64,000 nucleotides of DNA, taken from Leptoclinus maculatus (taxonomy: Eukaryota; Chordata; Actinopteri; Perciformes; Stichaeidae). Made by a program: the position numbers and the translations under genes. The DNA is taken from NCBI GenBank assembly GCA_032191485.1, contig JAVDOI010000020.1, positions 1,040,753 through 1,104,752 of the forward strand, in the 5' to 3' direction. Below the pieces are notes generated by a model. That model saw only the letters and a list, made by a program, of their open reading frames with translations. It made no database searches and had not been told where the DNA came from. Position 1 is the stretch's first letter. Each line of letters opens with the position of its first letter. Positions 22,239 to 35,139 of the stretch are shown here, one piece after another.

Positions 22239-22270
22239 TGACGTCACTATTATGTGGCCACGCCCCCTCC
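22239..22270 (-). promoter_or_regulatory. CRE and GC box upstream of the repeat-protein gene
   Basis: TGACGTCA (22239-22246) and CCACGCCCCCTCC (22258-22270, an Sp1/KLF-type box on the minus strand) lie 90-121 bases upstream of the ATG at 22149. Position and motif pair suggest the core promoter of the two-exon gene. Confidence 0.45.
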
Positions 22271-22289
22271 ACTAACGCAGGCATACGTG

Positions 22290-25190
22290 TGAGAGATATT
22301 TTATTTTATAGTAAATTGTGTAAATGTAAATAGTTTGGACTGTGTGTGTGTTTACAATAGGTGTTTCCATGAATCCGTGATGTGTGTGATGATCTGTGAT
22401 GATACACTTTCACATCATCTTGACTCAGAGCATACATACAAGGTTCAACCAAGAATGAAACATGTCAGCAGTTTCATTTGTGTTGTTGTTGATTTAGATA
22501 TGAAATAATGAATAGAAAGGCAGTAGACATGAGTAGCATGAACTAAACTAAACTTGAATCACTGCATGCTTCCATCGACGTCATGCAAAGATTGCACAAT
22601 TCATGAATCCCAAATGTATCGCATTTAATTGAGTACCATGTGGGGCTTTTTATTTGCCACTGGGATGATACCGAGCAGCCCACGGTCACCCAAAAGCTTT
22701 GTGAAGCAATGCAATCACAGTTTTATTTTTGAATTGTTATTAATATTCACCTTTATATGCACATAGTGAGAAGATCACTTTGTGGGGCGTTTAGCGACAT
22801 ATTTCTAAAAACAAGGGACACTAATGATGCATGTATGTTATCTGGACAACCTCCACATGATGGCAGTATTGTAACTTTCATTCACTTTTTATTCACTGAT
22901 ATATTTTTGCCAACAGATGGCGCCACAGTCTCACTTGCAGTACTACAAATATGACGGCCTCTTTTCTTCTTCCAAACACAATCCTCCCATCTCTCCAATG
23001 AAGCAAGACAACACTGTGCGGGGTGAAACTGTAACATTAACTCAGACCGCAGACTGTGTTGAAAGTAAGACAGTATTGTTCTCAGCCGTGACCTCATTTT
23101 ACACGTTTAATCTGTTGCTCATTATCAGTCGGTGAGATAAGTCTGGGAGCAGGAAGGGTGGGAGAGTCTTCCTCTCGCTTTACTGTCAAACGTCTGTGTG
23201 TGATCATAACAATCCAACTGAGAGCTGGACTGAGATTTATATCCAGTAGATATCATGCAAATTGAACACTGATATGAAACAGCGTCTCCCCCCTGAACCA
23301 AATGTATTTACAAAACTCTCAGTTTAACTGATGTGTTATATTATGAGTTATGAAAATACTATAAGGTCACTAATGACTGTTGCTAATTGCAACAGCTTAG
23401 TACCACATTTATATCATAATAATACAATCAGTGATAGTTGAATACTTGAAAGGCTACACATGAAGTGAGCCTATCTCATGTTGTTGTATAGTAGTCAAAT
23501 GATTGTTGTTGAGCGCTGTGTGTCTATCTATGTGCATGTAGATAAGTCTTATTCATTGTATGTGTACACACTTGCTGCGGTCGAAAAGTCCAAAAAATGA
23601 CCTCCTAACGTCTGTTCCTAACCACTTTTCATTGACCTCTATGGAAAACGTCAAGGAAATAATTCATGAGGAGTTAGGAAAAGACAACCGTTGTGTTTAG
23701 AGAATGTGTTTAAACTGCAGCATGTCAGGATGTTGAGAACAGAGAAACAATAAAAGAAACTGCGTTTTCATGCTTTTGTTTCAGAATTGGACTCTGTGAT
23801 GCCATTATTTTCCTGTGAGTACACTCACAGTAATGTAAGTGATTTATGATCAGTTCTGCACCGACAGGTCACGGCTTGTTTCATTTACATTTTTCACGAG
23901 AAAATAAAGCCAGACACTGTAAATGACTTGAGTGCATGAACACAGGCAACATTAACACCTCTATTAGTACAGCGATGCTGATTATCATGTATATATGGGG
24001 AGCAAAAGCGGTTCTTCTGTGTGTTTTATCACAGGAAATAAGGCAATCCAGGACTCCCTGATACAAAGAATAGTTGTTCTCATTAAATTGGTTAAAAACA
24101 GATTTAATAACTCCTTTTGTCACATTAAATATACCTTGTCTACATCGTTTTGTAGCCTTATGTTCCCCAGTTTTAATTAAGTTTCTCCAAATGAGGGCAA
24201 CAGTGCCCCCTGTGTTACAACGGTAGATGTCAGTCTGTGTGGTCAAAAGGGCCGATCGAAGAGAAACCACATGAAGTTGACACTGATAAGAAAAATAGCA
24301 TCAAAGAGTCAGCTACACTGTTACTGTGTATCGGGTACTTTGCAAGAGAGAAGTTGAACTGAAGTAAGTTACTCTCTGGCTTCATCAAACCACACCGGGC
24401 AGAGTTAGCTAGCTTTCCAGTGCTAGCAGTGATGGAGTTCTGTCAACAAACGAAACTAAATGAACAGTGACTGAGACGTCATTAAACATGTATATTAACC
24501 ACTCCATCACCACGAAGGAGAGAAGAACGGGCTGCAGCATCAAGTCACGTGAGTCACATTCACTCCATCTGTCTGTCTGCTGCTTTGTTTCTATACTGGT
24601 GTCTAAATGTGTCTGTGGCTGTCTATTCAACTATTTCCACAAGTAGTTGTGAGGTTATACTGTTTAAATGCACTTTGCATTTTAGTTGTGTCTGGTAGCT
24701 GGAGCTGTTGCGTTAACCCTGCAGTCTCTACACACGTGTGTATTTCTTGTTTGTTCAGTCAGCTGTTGACTGCGTGTGATTTGTGAGTGTCTGCAGCTGT
24801 GCAAAAGGTCTGGCACTTTGATTATGAGATCCGGTTTTGTTTTGCTGTGTTATGATACTGTGGGCCTTCAAGGCTGCGTTGATACACACAGTGATACTTT
24901 TTGATGCACTTGATGTCCTTCTTTACGTCATAGACATCATTTGTTTTGCTCTGTGGTCTTTAAGGATTCAAGGATGCAAAGCAATGTGTGTGTGGTGAAA
25001 TGCTCCCATGTCTGTGTTCAAACACTAGTGTGGAAAAATAAGAATTAGAAAAAAAGATATGCTAGAAATGTCAGAATTTGAAGAATTTTGAAATGAGGAT
25101 TTGATTGTCTTGTTGGTTCGACAGACCTATAATTAATGATGCTTTATCGCCAAAAGTCAGTTAACACTCCTTTACATTCATGTGTACTCT
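22290..25190. other. Intergenic, one dispersed repeat copy
   Basis: No gene is recognised. The block at about 23472-23690 is the second copy of the repeat at 15025-15255. An ATG-initiated frame after a possible acceptor at 22917-23135 (72 codons) has no recognisable motif. Confidence 0.45.
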
Positions 25191-26536
25191 TAGCTAGGTT
25201 GTGAATGGCTGAGCTAACCAAACCCCCTGTAATAGTAACACATCTGTCATGTCGGACCTTCCAGACTCTTCTGGTGTATGATTTGATAAAGCGGAGCTAC
25301 GTGAGGAGACAGACTGGGATCACAGTTATTCCCTGTCCTCAGCATGAGTACCGTCTTCTGGAGGACGGGCGGACTCTTCTGGGCCTATCAGAGACCAGGT
25401 GAGGGTTCCTCTGTGAGATACAGGCAGTGTGAAAAGTCTGCAAAGAAATTTGACACCCCACTTGCATTTAATAAAAAAAAAATGTTTAAATCATGTTCAC
25501 ATGAACTGAAATGAATTAAAAAAGTAAGTAAGTTAATAAAGCTAATCTTACCAAATGTCTGTTGTTGCAGAGCTCATCTGGTCCTCTGGGTTCTCGACTC
25601 TGGCTCTATCAAGCATGAGATCACGCCGTCCCACAGCGTGCAGCGTCCAAGACCTGCAGCCCGATGTGACGCCGCGCAGAGACGACACGTGAGCTGCCCG
25701 ATCCTCGTCTGTAAACATTTGTCCTCATCGTCTTCTCTGTGACATGGCAACAACATTGACATTTCACTCAGTGGGAGAGGTAGATCTTAGTGCTGGTACT
25801 CTTCCCCCACCCTCCTTTACACTAACCTAATCTTCATTCTGATCTCACCAATGAATCCACATTCCATCCTGGACCGACTCCCTAAAGCCACTTTGTGTAG
25901 GATTTTATGTGTTACTTATCAAAGTATCCTATCAAAGTATCCATTATTATGTAATCATACTCTATGTGTAATTGGAGCAGATGTGGTCTGAGGCTGTCGG
26001 TGTTAAACCACCTGTTTGAGTCTGATTCAGTGATGTGTGTCAGGTGATTTGTGCTCAACTGCTTTTAGATAGTCCGTTCAAATCACTACAGGGTTCGTCA
26101 CTTTAGAGGGTTTCCCTCATATTTGTATATTAATATATTTGTTTGTCATAGTGAAAGGAAACAACACACAGATACATTATTACCCTTTCTTTAATATAAA
26201 TAAATAATCAATTTATGTTCTGCTGTTATAAAAACATATGACTTGTTATCACTAATATCTGGTCCGATCATAGCACGTGTCTGGATGGGCCTGTAGCTCT
26301 CAGTAACTGAGTGTTGGTGCCTGGCCTCAGTGATGCCGTGGAAGCTCCGCACAGAGAGCCAGTCAGCAAAGAAGAGCAGGCTGGAGCGAGAGACCCAGAG
26401 GGAGAAGGAGGCCAAGAGGAGGCTGGACAGAGAGAAATACAACTCTATAGACCAGTACCTCCTTAGCGGAGATGAACAGGTACACAGCAAAAGAGCAAGA
26501 GGATTCCAAATCTATGTTTTTATCTGCATGTTTTAG

Positions 26537-27010
26537 GCTGTACTGTATACATAGACTGTGTAACAGAAGTAGATGTAATCATCGTGACCTTCTTGGATTA
26601 CGGCCGTCGCCATGTTGTTTTTTTCGCAACCAGTGAACAGAAGTTACCATATTTAGAATGTGAAGGAGTGACGTATACCATATACAGCTCTGGTAGCAAA
26701 GCGACCTGTCAATCACAAGGTCCCGCCCTAGCATAAAGCATAAGCAAGCATTAGCATACTCCACTTTATGGTCTATTTGACTCTAAATGGACCATAGTTT
26801 ACTAAATGAACATCATGCTGTATTGAAGAAGACTTGAAACTAGAGATTGAGACCATAAACTCATGTTTACAATGTTTACTGAGGTAATAAATCAAGAGAG
26901 AAGTAGAGTCATGTTCTCATAGACTTCTATACAACCAGAGGAGTCGCCCCCTGGTGGACACTAGAGAGAATGCAGGTTTAAGACACTTCCTCATCGGCTT
27001 CACTCGTCAG
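26537..27010 (-). repeat. Dispersed repeat, copy B (inverted)
   Basis: Reverse complement of the block at 13128-13676 with scattered differences, lying between exons 3 and 4 of the decayed WD gene. The shared ends (ATACATAGACTGTGT and TCATCGGCTTCACT) help set the borders of the family. Confidence 0.8.
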
Positions 27011-27094
27011 AACCGGAGGTTGCCATCTGATTGTATATAAGTTTTATTTTATTTTTTAATGTCAGCATTGTTTGCAAAGTACACATTTTCAAGA

Positions 27095-27330
27095 TTATTG
27101 GCTGGGGGGTAGAGAGGGTCGTCCGGTAACCGCAAGGCTGGCGGTTCGATCCCAGGCTGCTACGTGTCCTGTGCCAAAGTGTCCTTGAGCAAGACACAGA
27201 AACCCAAATCGCTTCACACAGCAGCCCACTGCTCCTAATATGCTAAGGATGGGTTAAATGCAGAGGTTCAATTTCATATATATGTACCTAATGTAAATGA
27301 CGATTATAATAAAAATATATAAAAATGTTT
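27095..27330 (+). mobile_element. tRNA-derived SINE
   Basis: GGTTCGATCCC (27143-27153) is an RNA polymerase III B box, preceded by an A-box-like region. It is followed by the GTGTCCTTGAGCAAGACAC block common to fish SINEs. Then come GATGGGTTAAATGCAGAGG and an AT-rich tail. It lies in an intron of the decayed WD gene. Confidence 0.75.
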
Positions 27331-30094
27331 CTCTAAGTAAGTAAGTTGCATTACTGACCTCTACACTCTTTATTTTGTAGGTGGTGGTGTGCTCCTACTT
27401 TGCTCACCATGGAGGATAAAACGTCAGAGCTGAGCCTCCACGCTGCAGCCGTGACCTACAGCGGCCGTCACCTGGCGCTGACCAGCTACAACCGAGAGCA
27501 CAGGAGCCCCTGCGTCACGCTGTGGGACCTGCACGGGGGAACGGTGGGCCGTCACTGTTACAACTTGAACTATGCGCTTACATTTTCAGTTTTCAGTTTG
27601 TTTTAGTCTACACTATTTCTTTCAGGTGAAGACTGAGGAACGAGGCTGGAGCTTGCTGTGTAGCCGCCACACACAACGCAGACAGAGTTGTCTTTGGGGT
27701 CACAGGGAGCAACAGGTACATGCGTTCACCTTTCAGCACTGATGACACTGAACCTTAGACCGCTGACAACTAACTCAAAACACACATTTAGGATTACTTT
27801 TCCTCATTTTAATACTCCGATTGAAACTCAACTTTTATGTTGTTCTTCATATCTTGTTTAATTTCTCCCTTTCTCTTGTTGTATCTCATGGTCCTGCATG
27901 TTGTGTATATCTGTGAAGCACCTTGTTACTCTGGTTTTGAAAAGTTCTGGAAAGTAAAAGTAAAGTTACTGTTTTTATCCTGCGTTAGATGAGAAGATTG
28001 GTATCAGTCTCATGTCTGTAACCATGGAGCTGGAACAAGGACGTTCTTCAGAGACCATTTCACAGTATGACCCAGTTTATTTCCTGTTGCAGTGCAAAGA
28101 ATATATGAAGTAGGTTATAGTTGTTGCTGCAGAGTATATGAATGGCATAAGTTGACACTAAGTAAAAATGGACCCAAGCTGTTGCCTAGCGATGCTAATT
28201 TCTCTGTAACTGTCAATATGGTCAGGCTGGACTAATGATATTTATGCTATCTTAACCTAGCATTAACACGTTAGCATCTCTATGCTAGTATAAAGGGACA
28301 GTTTTGATGTTTTGAAGTGTGGTTGTATGAGGTATTTCTCCATAGTGTGGGTATTACGACAGTAGACGGAGTTTAGAGAAACTCTGTTTTAAATGTGTAG
28401 ATGTGAAAATGCTTTAACGTTCTATATAATTAGTGTTGTCAATGTTTGCCCTGACAGACTGAAGGTGTGGGACCCCTTCAAGAGAAACTACAGGAGCATG
28501 TGTGGCTGTGGGAACCTGTCGATAGAAGTCTCCAGTCAGCTTTACGTGACAGAGGGAGGAACCAGAGCCATCCTGCTGTCAGGTGTGAAACACAACTGGA
28601 AGTTATTAAAAGCTCCTATGAAGGATTTATTAGGGCGTCAGTCATGTGACTGAGGTGTGTGTTTGTCTTCACACTCTGGTGCTAAAAACAACTGTTTCTT
28701 CAAGGTTCATTCACATTAAGGTGTCATGCTTTCACACTTTCAAGAAAGGGAAATCAGTGCAGTCCAGATAAGGATTGGATTAAAAGAGGTAAAGGGAATT
28801 CATCAGTCTCATTTTTAAGTCACGAAAAGAATAACGCTGAGAGCTGAAGTGACTGTTGGATTTATTGCAATTTGGTTGAGCAGACTCTATAATACTACAT
28901 TAATGTGATTTCTCTGTGATCGTTCTCTGAATCAAAAGAAACATTTAACTTACGATCTGATCATGTCATCAGAATCTGTTGCCTCCTGATATAATCATTG
29001 TCTCTCCCTCACAGGATTCAAAGTGTGATTATTTGGAACTTTCTCACCATAACGTTCCATTAGTTAAAGCTACCCTTCATATGCCGGAAAGGTTGTTCTA
29101 GGCTTCTTCAGTCCTCTGGGGACCAGAAAGCATGAACATTAGCCGGTTGTTCAGACTAAAAACAGCCTTGAGTTTAAACAACATGGGAGCATGTTGTTTC
29201 AGGTACCGGTGGGACACCAAATCTGATCCAGGAACTCCAGTTTGAGTAACAGATCCAAACGTTTGAAGGTTTGCACAGAGGTTTTATAATACTCTGAGAC
29301 TGGATTTTACCACCATAAGAATTTACAACATTCTTAGAGTTGTTTTATCTTTTGTCACGGAGGAATACTCCTTTTATATTACAAAAGTAATTACCAGGAT
29401 TACCAACGCAGCCCCTTGCTGGGTGACATAGTCTGGTTTTACTTTTTCATTTGGTTAAAATGGCTCTAAAATCAGCTGAGGGCGGCGACTAGACTCGACT
29501 ATGTAATTCCTTAGTCGGAGAAACCCCTAGTATGTATATGACCATTGTATTCAAGGCTACTTCTTTTAGGAGTCGCCCCCTGATGGCCATTAGAAAGAAT
29601 GCAGGTTTAAGGCACTTCAGCATTCATGTTGCTGCCTGCTTCTAAAGCAACTCTGGGACCTTCACTTGCCGTTACCACCAGTAACCACAGGTGTTGCCAT
29701 ATCCTCCAGGCCTCACAATCTTCAGGATTATAACATTTCACCCCCCAAAAAACAATACAAAATAATCAGTCTAAGAACATGTTTTATTTTCACTATCATA
29801 TCATACACAGCAGACTCTCTCCATGTGTAACAGTGACTTTCTATGTTGCTGATCCAGAGCAGCTGAGCCTGTGGGACCTGGAGGCATGCAGCGTCCTGTC
29901 CGTGTCGTGTCCGCTGTGCACGGCTGCTTCGCGGAGGCCAGGTTTCCGTCCTGCTCGGCCTCAGCCACAGCCCTGCCCTCATCAGCGTCAGGTCCACATC
30001 CAGGACTGTGAGTCCAGAGGCTCAAGTCTCTCCACACGGAGACCTGTTTGGTGAGTCCAGCAGCAGCGAGGAAGAACAGCAGGACTTGTGAAAA

Positions 30095-31770
30095 TCCAGA
30101 GTTTTACAGCTCTTTTCTTGTAATCTTTGCGTCACGGTCTTTTAAGGCCAGGTCACATGCAGCCATAATCCAGATCATCAGAGGATTGTACATCATCTCA
30201 TTTCAAACCAATTATTTCATTGTGAATGCAGCTTGTTTATTTAGACATACATCAAAAATATGTTTGTTGCTGTAGTATTTTAGAATCAAGTCCATCTGCA
30301 ACCACAGTTAAATTACAATTGGATTGAAATCAAGCTGTCATTTTTTTGTTATTCTTTCTGGTTTATTAACAGATATCAGCTCTAATTGTGCACGTCAGAG
30401 TTTTGTAATCCTTATTGCTTTTAATGTCGGGTCCCATATGACCGTGATAGACAGTTGGAAAGGTTTAATATAGCCTCTGCTTACTAGTTTGACAACTACG
30501 TTAAACGAAAAACAGTATTGCAGCCAAGAGGCTTTAGGGCAGTATGCTTTTAGACATTTGTACGCAATGTATTACTCATACTCATTAAAGCGGCAACATC
30601 CATTAACGTTTCATTATTTATGTCTGCAATAATCACCTCTAGAGCCTGTAGCCTTGAATTCAGCAGTTATAACATACAGCATGTTAAACACTTCTGAACT
30701 TCTTCCATCAGTTGAGTGAAGTTGTTAAGAACAACTATAATCTCGATACTGGGGTTTGTGCCTTTATAAATACATAATATGAAAAGACAGAGGATCACCA
30801 AAGTCATCAGGGTTCAGCCTCTGGGGAGCATGAATGTCACTTTCAAATGTCAGATCTAGTCAACACTTAAGTTGATATTTCACTCCGTGTTGGACCAAAG
30901 ACTGGTGACTAACAATGCCAGCTCAGAGGCTAATGCCAGCTAATGTGGCTAAAAAATAAATATTGATGAATTGTGAATAACAATCTTGGCTAATAGCACA
31001 ACAGACTGTACTGCTTTGGTTCAGGTGTGTAAACCAGGTTGCATACTCCATGATGATGGAGAAAAGACAACTGAATGGTGACTGAATGACTATACTTTGT
31101 TTTAATGAATATAAAAAGACATTTACACAATAGTGATAGTGAACAAGTGAAAACATTGAGTCCACAAACATGACATCCTATTCCAGTGTCCCAACAATCA
31201 TCTCCTCAATTAAATAATCTCTTGTAAACATATTACATCTGTAGGCTATTCTCTACAAGCCATTATTGTATAGAGACAGACACTGATTTCAAATTAATTG
31301 CGTGCTATTAAGAAAGTTTAAATAAAAAGGGGAAAAAGTTTTGATTGGCCATAACTGATGAAAATAATGATCATTAGCAGGATCACCTTATTTTAAAATT
31401 GGACCTTGTCCAGAATGAAAAGGGGATAGGAAACCAAAAGATGCTTTCATTTTTTTTTTAAGTAAATCAAAATAAGAAATAAAAGTCTGGCACAAAGCAA
31501 AACACTTGAGGAAGATGGCAGCTTCAGGCTGATGGTTCCTGCAGCAGCTGGACTCCCTACAGACTACAGCACAGTTCTAGCCAGAGGAAACACTCAGTGA
31601 TGTCACAGCACAAGTTCAATCACAACTTGTCCTTGATTAATGATAAGCGCTGCTACTAATGGTGTTCGATTGTGCTCTTACAACATCACGAGTACTGTTA
31701 TCAACTACGGCTGATGGTCTCAACCCTCAGGCTGAAGACATCTTCCAGACGAGAGGCGGCTGAAGACGCG
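30095..31770. other. Intergenic, no recognised feature
   Basis: AT-rich sequence with short random frames only. The final few hundred bases before 31774 would be the 3' UTR of ing2 on the minus strand; I could not fix its polyadenylation signal. Confidence 0.45.
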
Positions 31771-31773
31771 TCA

Positions 31774-33892
31774 CTACCTGGATCTGCGGTCTTTTCTGTT
31801 TTTGTCTAGGCTTTTGTCCATGGTCTTTTCATTGTCACCTCTGCATTTGGGGCAGTACCACTTGCCCTTGGGCTTGTAAGTCAGCCCCACGCAGGAGAAG
31901 TGGAACCACTCGATGGGGCACTGGTCGTTGTCGCAGCCGATCATCTCGCCGTACGATACCTGTTCGCAGAGGCAGTAGGTGGGCTCGTTGGGGTCGATGG
32001 CGAAGTCGACCGGTGAGGCGTCCCGCTCCTGTTTGGCCTTACGCTTTTTCTTCTTCGCGGACTTGGACTTCTTCTCTCGGGGCGGAGCGATGGACAGCTC
32101 CTCCACTGGGTCGTCCACCAGGGAGCCGTTGGCCGACGGGTGGCTGGAGTCGCGGCTCTCGCTGTTGCGCTGGCGTCGCGGGCGACGGGCCGAGGTGCGT
32201 TCAGGTGCAGGGGAGTCTTGGACGCTGGCGCGGCGCTCCGTCGTGAGCCGCTCGGGCTCGCTGGGCTCCTGGAGGCAGAGGGAGTGCGAGTCCATCTGGC
32301 GGGAGCGGTTCTCCACAAGCTCCGTCATCTGGGTGACCACGTGGATCTTCTCGTCGCCCAGCTCCTGGCTGACGATGAGCGCCCTCTGCAGCTGGATCTG
32401 CAGGCGTTTTCTCTGAGCTGCATCCTGCTCACATTTGTACTTCTCAAACACTTCATCCACCTCCTTCAGCACCTCTGGAGATAAATCACAAATTAAAAAA
32501 TATTTATAACAACATATACAATAACAAATCTCTTATTGTTCTTTGACAGAATGATGCGTGTTCGTTCATCTAATGAAAGGGAGAGGTTCTCTGTGCTCCG
32601 TTTGGATGTGCCAGCAGGAGTTTATGACATTTTCAAGTCCAGTATGCAACTGACTTTTAAAATGGGCATTGAGGAAGACTATCCAGAGGGGGACAGTAAC
32701 GCAACGTTATCGATGCCAACTGCTTTAAACCTCAGAGGAGGAGGGCTGAGCCGCAGTGAGTTCCTGCCTACCGGAAGTGACGTCAGGAAGCTGTGAGAGG
32801 GGTTGCCTAGAGGAGCAGCGATCCGGCTCTGCGACTCTCACTCGACAGGAGCAGAGTGGAGATGCAGACGCTGTACCAACACTTGAAGATGCTGAATCTC
32901 GCTTCAAAATGTCCAAATGCAATGCGTCCTCAATGTTATCGGTATATGTCGTTATCTGTCGACGGTGTCGTAGAACCTAACGAAGGCTAGCTGTTAGCCG
33001 CTGCTAACCCTGCGTCAACATAAAGCATCAATGAGGATTGTTTTCGTTAATAAACACGGCGGTGTATGTTCACCATGGTTATCGGGCAATGATTCACACC
33101 TCAATGAACACCGTTTATCAACGCTACACGTCCTTGCTCTACGGTCTGGACTTAGGCATACAGTATGCACACCAAGCAGCGTTGTGTTCAAATAAATGCC
33201 CGAGTTTATTCGTTGTTTTCCCCGGTATTCGCACAATAATCCTCCACGGAAACACCGCGGTGGGCGGCAGTGTGTACCTGTTAAAAAAGTTGAGATTTGA
33301 TTATCTTTCGGTGCTTGTTATGGGATTATATTGATGCCGAATTTGCTATTGAACACGAAGTACTCGATACCGATCTCGTATCAGGTCATAATGCCGGTGT
33401 ACCTTTGCTGAGAGAAAGAAATAACGAATATCAGAATTTTCTCATTGAGTTTGGTGTCACACACCAAACGTCACGGAGCGTATCCGGGCTGTGCTAACTG
33501 ACGGTTGGCTGACTTGCTCATTTAACGATTGTCTCGCTTATATGATTGTCCATATTACAGTTAGTCACAGTACTGTTGATCGAAGGAACGTTAGATATTT
33601 AGACAAGGGGCGCTCGGTTTTTGCAAAATAGGAACACACGGCTCGCGCCTGCTCCACCATTTCAGCACACCCTGCGAGACTGCATTAATGTTCGCTAATT
33701 GTATACACGCAGTGGTAATGAATGACAGAAACACGGAAACACAATACCTTGATACTTTGCATCAATTTCTCGAAGCAGAGAAACATTTCTTTGTATGTCC
33801 AAAGGCAGGGACTCCACACATTCCAGATAATCCTCCACATAGTTGACCAGTTGTTGCGACTTGTCGGCATTTGGGTGGTGGTGGCCTAACAT
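31774..33892 (-). CDS. ing2: Inhibitor of growth protein 2
   Basis: Two exons, 33892-33748 and 32474-31774, join in phase (donor G/GTATTG, acceptor ATCTCCAG) to give 281 residues, close to human ING2. The N-terminus (MLGHHHPNADKSQQLVNYVE) opens the ING helical domain, with YLECVESLPLDIQRNVSLL and then LIVSQELGDEKIHVVTQMTE. The middle is Lys/Ser-rich with nuclear-localisation runs (KKSKSAKKKKRKAKQE). The C-terminal PHD finger runs from about residue 212: CLCEQVSYGEMIGCDNDQC, IEWFHFSCVGL, YCPKCRGD. The end (DRRSR) is a polybasic tail. ING2 binds H3K4me3 through its PHD finger and targets Sin3-HDAC complexes in the nucleus. An in-frame upstream Met at 33916 is possible but less family-like. Confidence 0.97.
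32475..33747 (-). other. ing2 intron 1
   Basis: The single ing2 intron of about 1.27 kb. A plus-strand frame at 32536-32796 (VLRLDVPAGVYDIF...) is uninterrupted for 86 codons. It has no partner exons or known motif, so I leave it uncalled. Confidence 0.7.
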
Positions 33893-34032
33893 CGTCTTTA
33901 CGATGCATAGAGGCACGAAAAGAATATGGAGGAAATGGGAAAATATATACTGTTAAAATCAAATGCTTGGCGACTTTGCAGCTTGTAGGGCAGTCCCAGG
34001 CAGCAGTTCACTTCAAACAAAACTCAGGCCAC

Positions 34033-34042
34033 TGCGCATGCG
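34033..34042. promoter_or_regulatory. NRF1-type site TGCGCATGCG upstream of ing2
   Basis: Ten-base match to the NRF1 core 141 bases upstream of the ing2 ATG, identical to the site before rwdd4. Confidence 0.6.
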
Positions 34043-34199
34043 GGAGTATTTTCCTTTTATGGTATTATACCGTTTCCTCTTATTTGTCGTCATCGAAGGC
34101 GGGCCCAATTGGGTTTGCGGCATCGGGATTGGCAGAGAGTGCCCTCATTATCATAACAGTTTTCCCGGGAAATTAAACCAATGGGGAAATTGAAAACAC

Positions 34200-34957
34200 A
34201 GAGCTGCCGTAGTTTAGACGGAGACCTAATATAATTTTACCTTATGCTTTTGTTTCATGTTAGGGCAGAACAGCAGCATAAGTGTTTTTTATTTTTTTAT
34301 CATTTATCGAGCTTCTCAGAATTCAACATAAACCTGTTTTACTGCAATGTGTACACATTATTAGTTTACTTTGACTTTGATATTTGACTTCTCTTCTGAA
34401 TTTTTGGTGGTGTTGCTGACATTTTTTTCCTATATTTTGTACACAAATTGGGCCTTAAACTAAACAAATCGGAACAATAAATTATCTCTTAAAATAGTTT
34501 TCTAGCGATTCATTATTTAATTTCCAAAACGAAGAGGGATTTAAGAGACACATTTGAATAAAGAAAAATGTAAGCAGCTGAGGCAAAGATATTGTGAGTT
34601 TTAGTCCCCAGTATGGGTTAAGCTCCAAACACTTTGGAGGTAGCAAACTACACAGTAGCCTTAATGGATCTACGTATCTTGTGTTTGTTTGTTTTTTTGT
34701 TTGTTTTTTAATAGAACAAATATCACATGTATTTTTTCAAACTGACATTAAGAAATGCATCCATTCACACTAGCATGCCAGGGTGGCAACCATTCCAAGC
34801 ACTACCAAAGCAACAGCTGTACACTCGGTCACAAGGTTGAGGTGACAACAGGCCTGACTATGACAATACGCCTGCATATGTGAGACGAGCTCATTAAGCA
34901 GTGTCACTGTGAACCACCTGCTAGTGTGTGTGAGTGAGTGAGTGTGTGCGTGTGTTT

Positions 34958-34997
<40 letters not shown>

Positions 34998-35130
34998 TTG
35001 GGTTTGGTAAACGACTTGTTTCCTCTTTCTGTGTCACATGATGTCAGGAAATGTCCTCAGTGTTCTGTCTACTGCAGATGCTCACAGCAACCTTAAGCCT
35101 CGTCATATTATTACAGTACATGTTCTTGTC
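34200..35130. other. Intergenic with a (GT)n microsatellite
   Basis: No gene is recognised. A GT-rich run at about 34924-34992, with pure (TG)n from about 34962, is the only clear structure. Confidence 0.5.
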
Positions 35131-35139
35131 TACTGCTAA

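Larger units (their letters stand above)
25205..30091 (+). pseudogene. Decayed WD-repeat gene, NWD-like C-terminal part
   Basis: Seven exon-like pieces share one orientation: 25205-25398, 25571-25688, 26331-26479, 27381-27543, 27626-27715, 28458-28582 and 29858-30091. They read as beta-propeller blades: LLVYDLIKRSYVRRQTG, RAHLVLWVLDSGSIKHEI, REKYNSIDQYLLSGDEQ, VVVCSYFAHH, CVTLWDLHGG, NADRVVFGVTGSNR/LKVWDPFKRNY, and LSLWDLEAC. The end is VSPHGDLFGESSSSEEEQQD plus a final Leu and stop. The style fits a NACHT/WD (NWD) family C-terminus, but I cannot confirm the paralogue. Frame breaks occur between exons 2 and 3, after FAHHGG (in-frame TAA at 27417-27419), inside 27626-27715, and after EACSV near 29900. 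No NACHT domain is visible upstream. It may be a pseudogene or an assembly with repeated indels. Confidence 0.62.

Noticed and set aside
27143..27153. Possible tRNA gene at the B-box match
   Set aside because: No cloverleaf could be built and the flanks match a SINE body.
32536..32796. 86-codon plus-strand frame in the ing2 intron
   Set aside because: No partner exon, start context or family motif; likely chance.
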